Of a stretch of DNA of 64,000 bases, positions 1 through 9,068 are shown piece after piece (the first letter of the stretch is position 1; every line of letters begins with the position of its first letter). Position numbers and translations under genes: made by a program. The notes under the pieces are model-generated. The model searched no databases. It was given only the letters and a program-made list of their open reading frames with translations, and was not told the origin of the DNA. This DNA comes from CAVURS01 sp963795385 (GTDB taxonomy: Bacteria > Actinomycetota > Actinomycetes > Actinomycetales > CAVURS01): positions 1-64,000 of the forward strand of contig CAWCHK010000008.1 in the NCBI GenBank assembly GCA_963795385.1. The letters run 5' to 3'.

Positions 1-2
1 GC

Positions 3-290
3 GGCATGGGGCTCAACCTGACCAACGCCAGCCACGTGTTCCACTTCGACCGCTGGTGGAACCCTGCAGTCGAAGATCAGGCGTCCGACCGCGCGCACCG
101 GATCGGGCAGACCCGCGTCGTGCAGGTGCACAGGATGGTCTGCGCGGGCACCATCGAGGAGAAGATCGACGAGCTGATCGAGGCCAAGCGAGGGCTGGCC
201 ACGAGCATCGTCGACCGCGGCGTCGAGTCGGCGATCTCGGAGCTGACGGACGAGGAGCTGGCAGACCTGGTGGCGCTGCGCGATGCCTAG
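3..290 (+). CDS. SNF2-family DEAD-box helicase, C-terminal end (partial)
   Basis: The window opens inside this gene; only about 95 C-terminal residues are present. The stretch contains helicase motif VI of Swi2/Snf2 ATPases (QASDRAHRIGQT), preceded by the motif V region (GLNLTNASHVFHFDRWWNP) and followed by the usual QVHRMVCAGTIEEKI tail. The protein would be a DNA-dependent ATPase that remodels or translocates on DNA in the cytoplasm. It ends convergently with the epimerase on the other strand, with only a 4-base overlap. The frame is clean here. Confidence 0.88.
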   Translation, partial: GMGLNLTNASHVFHFDRWWNPAVEDQASDRAHRIGQTRVVQVHRMVCAGTIEEKIDELIEAKRGLATSIVDRGVESAISELTDEELADLVALRDA

Positions 291-1301
291 TTCGCGCCGA
301 CGGGGCGGCCGGCGTGCCAGTCGGCGAGGAGCTCGCGCTCTCGCTCCCCGGACAGGGTCTGCGTGTGGGGTTCGTCGCGCCTGATCCAGGCCAGGGTGGC
401 TTCGACGGTCTCGGCGAATGGCCGGCAGTGGAGGCCGGCCTCCGCGGCACGGCTGACGTCGACCGCCTGCCAGTCGGAATCGTCGGCCTTGAACCAGAGT
501 GACGGCAGGCTCCCATCGGGCACGAACCCGCGGTCCTCGAGAAACTCGTCACTGACCCACGTCAGCTGTGGCGTGACGCCCATCGCCCCGGCGCACTGGG
601 CGAGCAGTGAGGCGAAGGTGGGCGGGTCCGGCTCGGCAGCGTTGTAGGTCCCGGTCGCATCGCGCTCGACCAGGTCGACCAGCCAGCTTACGAGGTCGCG
701 GACGTCGAGGCTCTGGATCCGCCGTTCAGGATCGCCCGGGGCGAGCACCTCTCCGCCGAGTGAAAGGCGTTCCAGCCAGTACGGCAGTCGCTGCGACGAG
801 TCGTACGGCCCGTTGATGAGGCCGGGGCGAACAATCAACGCCCGCCCCGGGAACGCCTCCTCGACGGCCGCCTCGCACCGCACCTTGAGCGGCCCGTACG
901 CCTCGCCGGTGATGTCGTCGTCGCGCGTGAAATCTGCCGCCGCCTCGTCAGAGATCGACCGCAAGGGGGAGTCCTCTGACGGCGGTGTCTCGGCCCCCGC
1001 GTACACCGCGGTCGTCGAGATGAACACGTAGCGGCGGGCGCAGGAGGCGAGTGCCATCGCATTGGCGGACACCACCTGCGGCAGGTGGCCGTAGACGTCG
1101 ATCACAGCGTCCCATTCGTCAGCGGTCGATGACGTCCAGGTCGGTTTCGCGGTCGCCGCGCACGTATGCGACGCCCGCACGCGCCGAAGGACCCCTCGTC
1201 TGACCGCGGCTGAACACCGTGACGGAGTGCCGGCGTCCCGCCGCCGCCTCGGAGAGATGACGGCCGATGAATCCCGTGCCGCCGATCACGAGGAGCTTCA
1301 C
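287..1301 (-). CDS. NAD-dependent epimerase/dehydratase (SDR family), frameshifted
   Basis: An extended short-chain dehydrogenase of about 335 residues. The N-terminus has the Rossmann dinucleotide motif GGTGFIGRHLSE, but the frame changes near 1120-1140, after about 55 codons. The rest (YVFISTTAVYAG, then a central domain and a C-terminal SNAAEPDPPTFASLL-like substrate region) lies in another frame. A single-base sequencing error is the likely cause. The usual YxxxK pair is not obvious: AYGPLKVRCE offers Y-G-P-L-K. The GTG start at 1301 lies 6 nt downstream of a TAGGGT hexamer, which fits a leaderless transcript. The substrate is unknown; RNA-binding NAD epimerase relatives are an alternative. 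Confidence 0.7.
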
Positions 1302-1307
1302 CAGGCA

Positions 1308-1325
1308 ACCCTACCGTTGTAGGGT
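1308..1325. promoter_or_regulatory. Symmetric divergent leaderless promoter pair
   Basis: The sequence ACCCTA-CCGTTG-TAGGGT places a TAGGGT hexamer on each strand. Each hexamer ends exactly 6 nt before a GTG start codon: 1301 on the minus strand and 1332 on the plus strand. This supports GTG at 1332 rather than ATG at 1335 as the peptidase start. Confidence 0.55.
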
Positions 1326-1331
1326 TTGGGC

Positions 1332-2394
1332 GTGATGCGCCCTGTCGAGCTGCTGAGGCACCTGGTCGAGCTCGAGAGTCCGACCGGCGACGCCGAGCGG
1401 ATGAGGCACATCGGGCGGTTCCTGGCGGCCGAGCTGCAGGGGCTGGGCGGCGCCGTGTCGATGGACGGCCCCCACCTGATCGCGGAGTTCGGCGGCGGCG
1501 GCGAGATCCTCGTCATCGGCCACATGGACACCGTCTGGCCGGCCGGCACCATCGCCCGGCTCCCGTTCCGGGTGGAGGACGACCTTCGCCCACGGGCCGG
1601 GCGCGCTGGATATGAAGGGTGGGCTGGTGGTCGCCCTCGAGGCGATCCGCCGCAGCGGTGTGCCGAAGCGCCCCGTGCGTCTGCTGATCACGGCCGATGA
1701 GGAGGTGGGGAGCCCCAGCGGGCGCCCCGTCGTCGAGCAGCTCGCAAAGGAGGCCGAGCTGGCGCTGGTGCTGGAGCCGCCGGTGAAGAACGGGACGATC
1801 ACCACCCAGCGGTCGGGCCTGGCCCGCTATCAGCTCTACGTCGACGGGCTCGCCGCTCACGCCGGGCACCAGAACGGCGGCATCTCGGCGATCAACGAGC
1901 TGGCCCACCAGACGCTGGCCCTCCGCAAGCTGGTCGACCGCGAGCGCGGCATTCGCGTCAACGTCGGCCAGATCGGCGGTGGCACCGGTGACAACGTGGT
2001 GGCCGCACATGCCTGGGCGCGGATCGACGCCCGGGCGTGGACGACGCCTGACCAGCGCGAGCTGGAGGACGCCATCCGGGGGCTGCAGCCGGTCGCCGAA
2101 GGTGCGACGCTGACCGTCACCGGCGGCATCACGCGGCCGCCGATGATCCGCTCACAGCAGGGTGTTGAGCTGGCGGAGCGCGTGCTGGAGATCGCCGAGA
2201 CGCTGGGCGTCAAGCTGGCCGAACATGCCTCCGGCGGCGGCTCGGATGGCAACTTCGCCGCGGCGGTGGGCACGCCGGTCGTCGACGGCCTGGGGCCGAT
2301 CGGCGCAGGCGCTCACGCCGACGAGGAGCGTGTCTCGCTGAGCTCCATCGAGCGGCGCGCCGAGCTGCTCGCCGCGCTGCTCGAGCGGCTCTGA
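1332..2394 (+). CDS. M20 family metallopeptidase (glutamate carboxypeptidase-like), frameshifted
   Basis: A zinc exopeptidase of about 350 residues, probably cytoplasmic, that cleaves a C-terminal amino acid or amidohydrolyses a small conjugate. Metal-site motifs are visible: VIGHMDTVWP (first His/Asp), GPGALDMKGG (bridging Asp), TADEEVGSPSG (catalytic Glu pair), ASGGGSDGN, and GAHADEE near the C-terminus (last His). The GPGALDMKGG motif is only restored if one extra C near 1584 is removed, so the break is a one-base insertion. The dimerisation domain (SGLARYQLYVDGLAAHAGHQ) is present. Carboxypeptidase G2-type enzymes are the closest family match; the substrate cannot be told. Confidence 0.82.
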
Positions 2395-2396
2395 GC

Positions 2397-2693
2397 CTAC
2401 GCGGTGACCGCGGCGCCGTTGTCCACGAGCGCGCCGATCTCGACGAAGCGGATCTCCGGCTCGACGCCGTACAGCCGCGTCACCAGGGCACCGAAGCTCC
2501 GGCGTGAAGAAGGCGCGCGCCGCCTCCTCGGACTCCCAGACGTAGACGTTGGTCGCCTCGCCCCGGTCGGCATCCCATGTGAAGACCTTGGAGCGCAGGC
2601 CCGGCATGCCCTCGAAGGTCGGTGCGGCCTTCTCGGCGACGCCCATCGCGCGGTCGCGGTCGTCGGCCGAAGCGTGACAAAGACGGCGATCAT
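2397..2693 (-). CDS. Small dimeric alpha/beta-barrel protein (YdhR/monooxygenase-like), frameshifted
   Basis: About 100 residues. The N-terminus (MIAVFVTLR) and C-terminus (GALVTRLYGVEPEIRFVEIG) are in one frame. The middle (AEKAAPTFEGMPGLRSKVF, then WDADRGEATNVYVWESEEAA) lies in another, so two compensating indels interrupt it. The pattern of a first strand, a 'MPGL' turn and a 'YVWES.EEA..FF' strand resembles ferredoxin-like ABM/YdhR proteins. These proteins act on small aromatic substrates or have unknown roles. It lies convergent to the M20 peptidase. Function is not assigned. Confidence 0.5.
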   Translation of the reverse strand: MIAVFVTLRPTTATARWASPRRPHRPSRACRACAPRSSHGMPTGARRPTSTSGSPRRRRAPSSRRSFGALVTRLYGVEPEIRFVEIGALVDNGAAVTA

Positions 2694-2828
2694 CGGATTC
2701 CCCTCCTGGTCTGGTAACGCTGGTCACGAACCTGCACGGTGATCGTACCCGGCGAACTGCGGGTTTGCCGCATCTGATGTAGGGCCAGCCCCGATGCGCT
2801 AGGTATCGGGTGAGTCGAGACTTTCGCC

Positions 2829-3630
2829 ATGGGCGAACGTCCACAGTCGGAGCATCCGGGGAGAAGCGGCGGAGAGCTTACCGCCGTGATTGGTGCGGTC
2901 GCGGTGCTGGCTGCCGTGATGCTCGGCATTGCCGTGGCGGCGTACTACGGCGGCCAGGACAGCGCGACCACGACGGTGACGACCGGTGGCGGGACTGGGG
3001 GAGCCACGAACCAGGGAGCCGTGAACCCCCGGGTCGCCGCCGGAGCCCATGCCTTCGTCGATTTCGCATGCGCGCAGTGCCACGGCGACCGTGGCGAGGG
3101 CGGCGTCGACCCGCAGGTGCCTGCGCTGCAGCCGATCGCGCCCAACCTGACCGTCGCCCAACTGACGCTCGATCATCCAGCACGGCGCTCGGTGTGGTCG
3201 ACAACCCGAAGCAAGCCGTACATGCCGGTGTGGGGTGAGGTGATCTCGAAGCAGCAGGTAGCCGCGCTGGTCGCCTACATGAAGGCCGGGTTTCCCCTCG
3301 GTGCAGTACGCGACGCCGAAGCCGGTGCCTGCGAACCAGGGCGATGCGGTCGCCGGCGCGGCGCTCTACTCGCGCTACGGCTGTGTCAACTGCCACGGCC
3401 CGAACGGCCTCGGCGGTGTGCCGAACCCACAGTCGCCGGACGGGACGATCCCGCCACTGTCGGGCGCCGACTTCCGCACCGAGTTCAACACGCCGGCGAA
3501 GATCGCCGCCGTGATCCGGTCGGGCAGCGTCATCGGCCAGGCCCCGATCGTCAGCATGCCGCACTGGGGCGGGATCCTGTCGCCGACGCAGATCGCCCAG
3601 CTGATCGCCTACATCGACACGCTGAAGTAG
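2829..3630 (+). CDS. Membrane-anchored diheme cytochrome c, frameshifted
   Basis: An electron-transfer protein with an N-terminal membrane segment (about residues 17-42, AVIGAVAVLAAVMLGIAVAA), a Gly/Thr-rich linker and two cytochrome c domains. Each domain has a heme-binding CxxCH: CAQCH in the first and CVNCH in the second. Likely axial methionines are in PYMPVWGE and SMPHWGG. The frame slips around 3160-3215 and again near 3300, where FPLG should run on into VQYATPKPVP. It would sit outside the membrane and pass electrons in a respiratory chain. It is convergent with pntB, stop codon to stop codon. Confidence 0.82.
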
Positions 3631-5025
3631 CTACAGCGCCTTGACGGCGGCGGTCAGCTCGATGATCGACTGCTTGGCGTCGCCGAACAGCATCGTCGTC
3701 TTCTCGTCGTAGAAGAGCTCGTTCTCGATGCCGGCAAAGCCGGTGTTCATGCTCCGCTTGAGCACGACGACGGCGGACGACTCGTCGACGTTCAGCACGG
3801 GCATGCCGTAGATCGGGCTGCCCGGCGTCTTGTGCGCGGCAGGGTTGACGACGTCGTTGGCGCCGACCACCAGCGAGACGTCGGTGCGCGACGAACTCGT
3901 CGTTGATGGCGTCCATCTCGTAGAGCTGGGAGTAGGGGACGTCGGCCTCGGCCAGCAGCACGTTCATGTGCCCCGGCATCCGGCCGGCCACCGGGTGGAT
4001 CGCGTAGCGGACGTCGACTCCGCGCTTCTCGAGGCCGTCCGCCAGCTCGCGCACGTTGTGCTGTGCCTGGGCGACGGCCAGGCCGTAGCCGGGCACGATC
4101 ACCACGCGGCGCGCGTAGGCGAGCATGACGGCGACGTCGTCGGCGCCCGCCGAGCGCACCTGGCCGCCGGTCGCTCCGGCCACCGCCGCGGTACCACCGC
4201 CGGTGCCAAAGGCGCCGAACACGACGTTGACGATCGAGCGGTTCATGGCCCGGCCCATCATCTGGGTGAGCAGGGTGCCGGAGGCGCCGACCAGCGTGCC
4301 GGCGATGATCAGTGCGTCGTTGTTGAGCACGAAGCCGGTCGCCGCCGCCGCCAGGCCGGTGAACGAGTTGAGCAGCGAGATCACGACCGGCATGTCGGCG
4401 CCGCCGATCGCCATCACCATGGTCACGCCGAGCAGTGCCGAGAGGGCGAGGGCGATCACCAGCACCGTCTCGCTCTGGTGGCCGTCGACCAGGTACACGG
4501 CCAGTGCCAGCACCGCCACGAAGTTGACGGCGTTGATCAGCCTTCTGGCCGGGCAGCGTCAGAGGCCGTCCCGGCAGGACCTCCTGCAGCTTGCCGAAGG
4601 CGACCATGCTGCCGGCGAAGCTGATCGCTCCGACGATGGTCGAGAACAGGGTCGAGATGATCAGCGCTCTTGGCCGGCGAGACGGCGAGACCCAGCCGGT
4701 CGTGGTACTCGGAGACTGCGATCAGCGCCGCCGCGCCGCCGCCCACGCCGTTGAACAGCGCCACCATCTGCGGCATCGCGGTCATCTTCACCGCCCGCGC
4801 CGAGTAGGCGCCGATCGCGCCGCCGATCACCATGCCGCCCAGGATCCAGGCCAGGTTGTGGCTGCCCGAGTCGACCAGCGTGACGACGATGACCACGCCC
4901 ATCGCGACGGCCGCGAGCTGGTTCCCGCGCACGGCTGTCCGCGGCGAGCTGAGCCGCTTCAGCCCGATGATGAAGGCGGCGGCGCAGGCGAGATAGGCGA
5001 GGTCGAAGGCCTGTCGCCTATCCAT
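3631..5025 (-). CDS. pntB: Proton-translocating NAD(P)+ transhydrogenase, beta subunit, frameshifted
   Basis: PntB binds NADP(H) and carries most of the membrane segments of the enzyme that couples hydride transfer between NADH and NADP+ to proton flow. It has about 465 residues. N-terminal helices (LAYLACAAAFIIGLKRLSSP) are followed by the conserved GGMVIGGAIGAYSARAVKMT and FNGVGGGAAALIA loop. The C-terminal NADP domain has VVIVPGYGLAVAQAQ, YAIHPVAGRMPGHMNVLLAEA and LVVGANDVVNPAA. Frame breaks lie near 3890, 4545 and 4665. Its ATG overlaps the end of pntA2 (start 5025, pntA2 stop at 5018-5020), so the two are translationally coupled. Confidence 0.9.
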
Positions 5026-5325
5026 CGTCGCGGCGCTCTCCGGGTCGGGACTTGAACATGTTCAGCATCCGGTCGGTGACCAGGAAGCCGCCGGCCACGT
5101 TGATCGCGCCGAACGTGACGGCGATCGTGCCCAGCACCTCGACCAGCAGCGAGTTGGTGGACGCCGACCACGATGATCGCGCCCACGATGACGATCCCGT
5201 GGATCGCGTTGGTGCCGGACATCAGCGGCGTGTGGAGGGTCGTCGGCACCTTCGAGATGACCTCGAACCCGACGAACGCGGCCAGCACGAGCACGGTGAT
5301 CTGCGGAGACCAGGAGCGCGGTCAT
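5018..5325 (-). CDS. pntA2: NAD(P)+ transhydrogenase, small membrane alpha-2 subunit, frameshifted
   Basis: About 100 residues with the transmembrane part of the alpha subunit as its own gene. Recognisable pieces are VLAAFVGFEVISKVP, TTLHTPLMSGTNAIHGIVIV and VAGGFLVTDRMLNMF near the end. Two frame slips (near 5160 and 5300) separate them. The gene starts at an ATG that overlaps the pntA1 stop (ATGA-type overlap) and ends inside the pntB start. The split of alpha into A1 and A2 is known from alphaproteobacteria and several Gram-positive groups. Confidence 0.85.
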
Positions 5326-6461
5326 GCCGCGGCTCCCGTCAGCAGCTTCGACACGATCTGGCCGCCGTGCGTGATGCAGGCGTCGGCGACGATCTCGTCG
5401 TCGAAGTCGGGCCGGAGCTCGCCGTCGGAGACGATCAGCGCCAGCAGGTTGGTGATGTTGCGCGCATACATCTGGCTCGCGTGCAGCGGCATGGTGGAGG
5501 GGAGGTTGAGCGTGCCGACGATGGTCACTCCTTCGCGCACGATCGACCTGGCCGGGATCGGTCAGCTCGCAGTTGCCGCCGGTCTCGGCCGCCAGGTCGA
5601 CGATCACCGAGCCCGGCCGCATGCGCAGCCACGCCGGACGCGCCGTGATCAGCCGCGGCGCCGGCCGCCCCGGGATCAGGGCGGTGGTGATCGACGACGT
5701 CGGACTCGCCCACGGTGCGCTCGACCAGATCCTGCTCCTGGGCGTGCTGCGCCGCGCGTCAGCTCGCGTGCGTAGCCGCGGGCGTCCTCGCCCTCGGTCG
5801 ACCTCCAGCTCCAGCTCGACGAAGCGTCGCGCCCAGGCTCTCGACCTGCTCCTTGACGACGGGGCGCGTGTCGAACGCCGAGACGACGGCCCCCAGCCGG
5901 CGCGCGGTGGCGATCGCCTGCAGGCCCGCCACCCCGGCGCCGAGCACGAACACCTTGGCCGGCGGGACGGTGCCGGCGGCAGTCATCAGCATCGGGAAGA
6001 AGCGGGGCAGCAGCTCGGCGGAGATCAGCACGGCCTTGTAGCCCGACACCGTTGCCTGCGAGGACAGCGCGTCCATCGACTGCGAGCGGGTGATCCGCGG
6101 GATGGCATCCAGGCTGCACGCGGTCACGCCGGCGGCGGCCAGCGCGGTCGACCAGCTCGCGGTTGATCAGCGGCTGCAGCATGCCCGATCAGGGCCGTGC
6201 CCGAGCGCAGCTTGCCGAGCAGTCGTCGTCCGGCCGGCCGACCAGCAGGATCACGTCGGACTCGGGCCAGCAGGTCGCGGGCGTCGGCGATCCTCGCCCC
6301 GGCGTCGATGTAGTCGCCGTCGGGCAGCGCGGAGCCGATGCCCGCCCCGGTCTCGACCAGCACGTCGATGCCCGTGGTCGGTCAGTCGCTTCGCGGCGTC
6401 GGGCGTCAACGCCACGCGGCGCTCGATCTGCACCGTGCTCGGACGGGACGCCGATCCGCAT
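5322..6461 (-). CDS. pntA1: NAD(P)+ transhydrogenase, NAD-binding alpha-1 subunit, frameshifted
   Basis: The soluble subunit of about 375 residues that binds NAD(H). It opens with MRIGVPSE and then RRVALTPDAAKRLTDHGH, the alanine dehydrogenase/PNT N-terminal signature. The NAD Rossmann motif is VFVLGAGVAGLQAIATARRLGA, and SAFDTRPVVKEQVESLGA follows it. The C-terminus (VGTLNLPSTMPLHASQMYARN) is in frame with the stop. At least five frame slips occur. It is first in the pntA1-A2-B operon. A TAGACT hexamer ends 8 nt before its ATG, so the operon may start as a leaderless message. Confidence 0.9.
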
Positions 6462-6469
6462 CGCGGGCG

Positions 6470-6475
6470 AGTCTA
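6470..6475 (-). promoter_or_regulatory. Candidate leaderless -10 for pntA1
   Basis: TAGACT on the minus strand ends 8 nt upstream of the pntA1 ATG, with no Shine-Dalgarno sequence in between. Confidence 0.4.
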
Positions 6476-7108
6476 CAGACAGAGCGACCAGCGTATCGCG
6501 ACATCGTCGCAAGCCACGGCGTCGCTCAGAGCGTCAGCGGTGTTCGGGCCGACGCGCTCGCGGTCGTGCTCGTAGCGCTCGATCTCGTCCATCCGCAGCT
6601 CGGTCAGCGCGATCTCGTCCCAGCCGTTCAGCAGCCGCTCGCGGATGTCGGCGTCGATCTCGAAGCGCCGACCCGCGGCCGGACGGCAGCGTGACCGTGC
6701 TGCGCCTCGAGGTCGACGGTCGCCGCGCGCCGGCGCGCGGTCGAGCAGCTCGCGCACGTCGTCCTCGGGCAGCTCCACCGGCAGCAGGCCGATCTTGGTG
6801 CAGTTCGTCTGGAAGATGTCCGAGAAGCTGGGGGCGACGACCGCCTCGAACCCGTAGTCCTGCAGCGCCCAGGGCGCGTGCTCGCGCGAGCAGCCGGAGC
6901 CGAAGTTGCGGCCCGGCCGCCAGGATCGGCGCGCCCTGGAACTCCGGGCGGCTGAGCGGGAAGTCGGGATGCTTGGCACCAGTCGTAGAACAGGAACTCG
7001 CCGAAGCCGGTGCGCTCGATCCGCTTCAGGAACTGCTTGGGGATGATCTGGTCGGTGTCGACGTTGGCGCGGTCGAGCGCGGCCACCGGCCCGGAGATCG
7101 ACGCGCAC
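6473..7108 (-). CDS. leuD: 3-isopropylmalate dehydratase small subunit, frameshifted
   Basis: LeuD, the swivelling small subunit of isopropylmalate isomerase in leucine synthesis, about 205 residues. Diagnostic segments are ALDRANVDTDQIIPKQFLKR, the substrate loop RNFGSGCSREHAPWAL, QDYGFEAVVAPSFSDIF and QTNCTKIGLLPVEL. Frame slips lie near 7090, 6980, 6910 and 6690-6740. A GTG at 7108 is the chosen start; it follows a GAAGG sequence and the presumed leuC stop at 7115-7117. It works with LeuC and is probably co-transcribed with it. Confidence 0.88.
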   Translation of the reverse strand: MRVDLRAGGRARPRQRRHRPDHPQAVPEADRAHRLRRVPVLRLVPSIPTSRSAARSSRARRSWRPGRNFGSGCSREHAPWALQDYGFEAVVAPSFSDIFQTNCTKIGLLPVELPEDDVRELLDRAPARGDRRPRGAARSRCRPAAGRRFEIDADIRERLLNGWDEIALTELRMDEIERYEHDRERVGPNTADALSDAVACDDVAIRWSLCL

Positions 7109-7114
7109 CGGCCT

Positions 7115-8485
7115 TCAGCGCCACCAGCTCCCGGACGTCGGTCAGCCGGCCGGTGACGGCGGCGGCCGCGGCCATCGCCGGGGCTGAGCAGGTGGGTGCG
7201 GCCGCCGCGCGCCCTGCCGGCCCTCGAAGTTGCGGTTGGAGGTCGAGGCGCAGCGCTCGCCGGGCGCCAGGATGTCCGGGTTCATGCCCAGGCACATCGA
7301 GCAGCCGGCGCTCGCGCCACTCGAACCCGGCGTCGCGGAAGACGTGCGTCCAGACCCTCACGCTCAGCCTGAGCCTTAACCGCATCGAGCCGGGCACGAC
7401 CATCGCGCGGACGCCGTCGGCGACCTTGCGGCCGCGGACGATGTCGGCGGCGGCGCGCAGGTCCTCGATGCGGCCGTTCGTGCACGAGCCCAGGAAGACG
7501 CGGTCGATGGCGATCTCCGCGATCGGCGTGCCCGGCCGCAGATCCATGTAGGCGAGCGCGCGCTCGTCGGTCTCGTCGCGCGGCTCGGGCACGGCGCCGG
7601 TGATCGGCGCGACCTGGCCGGGGTTGGTGCCCCAGGAGACCTGCGGCGCCAGCGCCGGCACGTCGACGGTGACCACGCTGGTCGAACGCCGCGCCCTCGT
7701 CCGTGCGCAGCTCGCTCCAGCGGTCGACAGGCGGCGGCGAAGTCCTCGGGGCACGCCGGGGCGGCCCTCCAGGTAGGCGAACGTCGTCTCGTCGGGCGCG
7801 ATCATCCCGGCCCGCGGCGCCGGCCTCGATCGACATGTTGGCGATCGTCATCCGGCCCTCCATCGAGAGCGCCGCGGATCGGCCTCGCCGGCGTACTCGA
7901 TGACGTGGCCGGCGCCGCCGTCGGTGCCGATCTGGGCGATCGTGCCGAGGATCATGTCCTTCGCGGTGCAGCCGATGCCGAGCTCGCCGCTGGTAGTCGA
8001 TCAGCATCGTCTGCGGCCGGCGCTGCACCAGCGTCTGGGTCGCCAGCACGTGCTCGACCTCGCTGGTGCCGATGCCGAACGCCAGCGCGCCGAACGCGCC
8101 GTGCGTGGAGGTGTGCGAGTCGCCGCAGACGATCGTCATGCCCGGCTGCGTGACGCCCAGCTCGGGGCCGATCACGTGCACGATGCCCTGGCGGCGGTGG
8201 CCCAGCCCGTAGAGCGGCACGCCGAACTCCTCGCAGTTGCGGGTCAGCGCCTCCAGCTGCCGCGCGGACAGGTCGTCGGGCGCCGTCGCTGCCGGTGGGC
8301 ACGTTGTGGTCGGCGGTCGCCAGCGTGCGGTCGGGGCGGCGCACCGTGCGGCCGGCCAGGCGGAGGCCGTCGAACGCCTGCGGGCTGGTCACCTCGTGCA
8401 CCAGGTGCAGGTCGATGAACAGCAGGTCGTCGTCCACCGCGTGGGCGTCCCAGACCTTCGCGAACAGCGTCCTTGGCTCGGCCAT
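7115..8485 (-). CDS. leuC: 3-isopropylmalate dehydratase large subunit, frameshifted
   Basis: LeuC carries the [4Fe-4S] cluster and isomerises 2- to 3-isopropylmalate. The gene begins MAEPRTLFAKVWDAHAV and has FIDLHLVHEVTSPQAFDGLR, TIVCGDSHTSTHGAFGALAF, GIGTSEVEHVLATQTL and VFLGSCTNGRIEDLRAA, which holds one cluster cysteine. The distal part has NPDILAPGER, CASTSNRNFEGRQG and THLLSPAMAAAAAV spread over several frames. I count at least seven slips. The length after repair is about 460 residues, normal for the family. A TAGGAT hexamer lies 6 nt before the ATG. Confidence 0.9.
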
Positions 8486-8491
8486 GGGCGA

Positions 8492-8497
8492 ATCCTA
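8492..8497 (-). promoter_or_regulatory. Candidate leaderless -10 for leuC
   Basis: TAGGAT on the minus strand ends 6 nt before the leuC ATG. Confidence 0.4.
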
Positions 8498-8563
8498 CCG
8501 GGGCGCGGCACGCCGTTGGATAGGCCGCGGGCTATGCGGCCACGGTGATTCCCGCTGATCCGG

Positions 8564-8595
8564 ACCCCCGCTTCCGGGGGGTGGCCCGATCGGGC
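8564..8595. repeat. Hairpin and palindrome between leuC and the next gene
   Basis: Two dyads lie side by side in the 157-bp divergent gap: ACCCCC/GGGGGT (8564-8582) and the perfect palindrome GCCCGATCGGGC (8584-8595). They could be operator or mRNA leader structure for the plus-strand gene that starts at 8643. Confidence 0.4.
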
Positions 8596-8642
8596 AACTG
8601 CCCGTACGTTTGTAGAGGACTCCCGACCCCCCGGAGCTTGCA

Positions 8643-9059
8643 GTGTCTTACGACTTCGATACCTCGCACAACATCTGCGAGCCGCTGCTTCTCCCGATCC
8701 TGATCGAGCGCCACCGCGGCAACACGGCCGGCGACGGCGCGATCATGGCGATCATGCGGGGGCTGCTCGACTCGCCGCGAACCGACGCCGAGCGCGCCGG
8801 CGAGCGGCTGAAGGTGTTCGGCTGGCAGGTCGAGGGGGCCGACTGCACCATCCGCTGGATCTACCGCGTTGTCGGCGAGGACACTGGTGCCGACCACGCC
8901 CAGTTCACCCTGACCGTGCCGGACACCACGGCTGAGCTTCCGTGCCGCCTGCTCGGGCTGCAGCTGCAGATCACGCTGAACGGCGTCGAGGCCACCTCGC
9001 AGGAGGAGCTCGACTGCTACCTGGAGCTGGCCGCCGCGTCTCGCGCCGCCGGCTGCTGA
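8643..9059 (+). CDS. Hypothetical protein, 138 residues
   Basis: I do not recognise this protein. It is intact, unlike most of its neighbours. The GTG start is 6 nt downstream of a GGAG sequence. It has no signal peptide or membrane helix. Residues 10-50 look helical (LLLPILIERHRGNTAGD, then AIMAIMRGLLDSP). Residues 60-115 look beta-rich (FGWQVEGADCTIRWIYRVVG, QFTLTVPDTTAELP, LQLQITLNGVEA). It ends in a short acidic helix with two cysteines (ELDCYLELAAASRAAGC). It may form its own transcription unit, with paired dyads in its upstream region. It faces the phosphoesterase gene convergently. Confidence 0.75.
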   Translation: MSYDFDTSHNICEPLLLPILIERHRGNTAGDGAIMAIMRGLLDSPRTDAERAGERLKVFGWQVEGADCTIRWIYRVVGEDTGADHAQFTLTVPDTTAELPCRLLGLQLQITLNGVEATSQEELDCYLELAAASRAAGC

Positions 9060-9068
9060 CGCAGCTGT

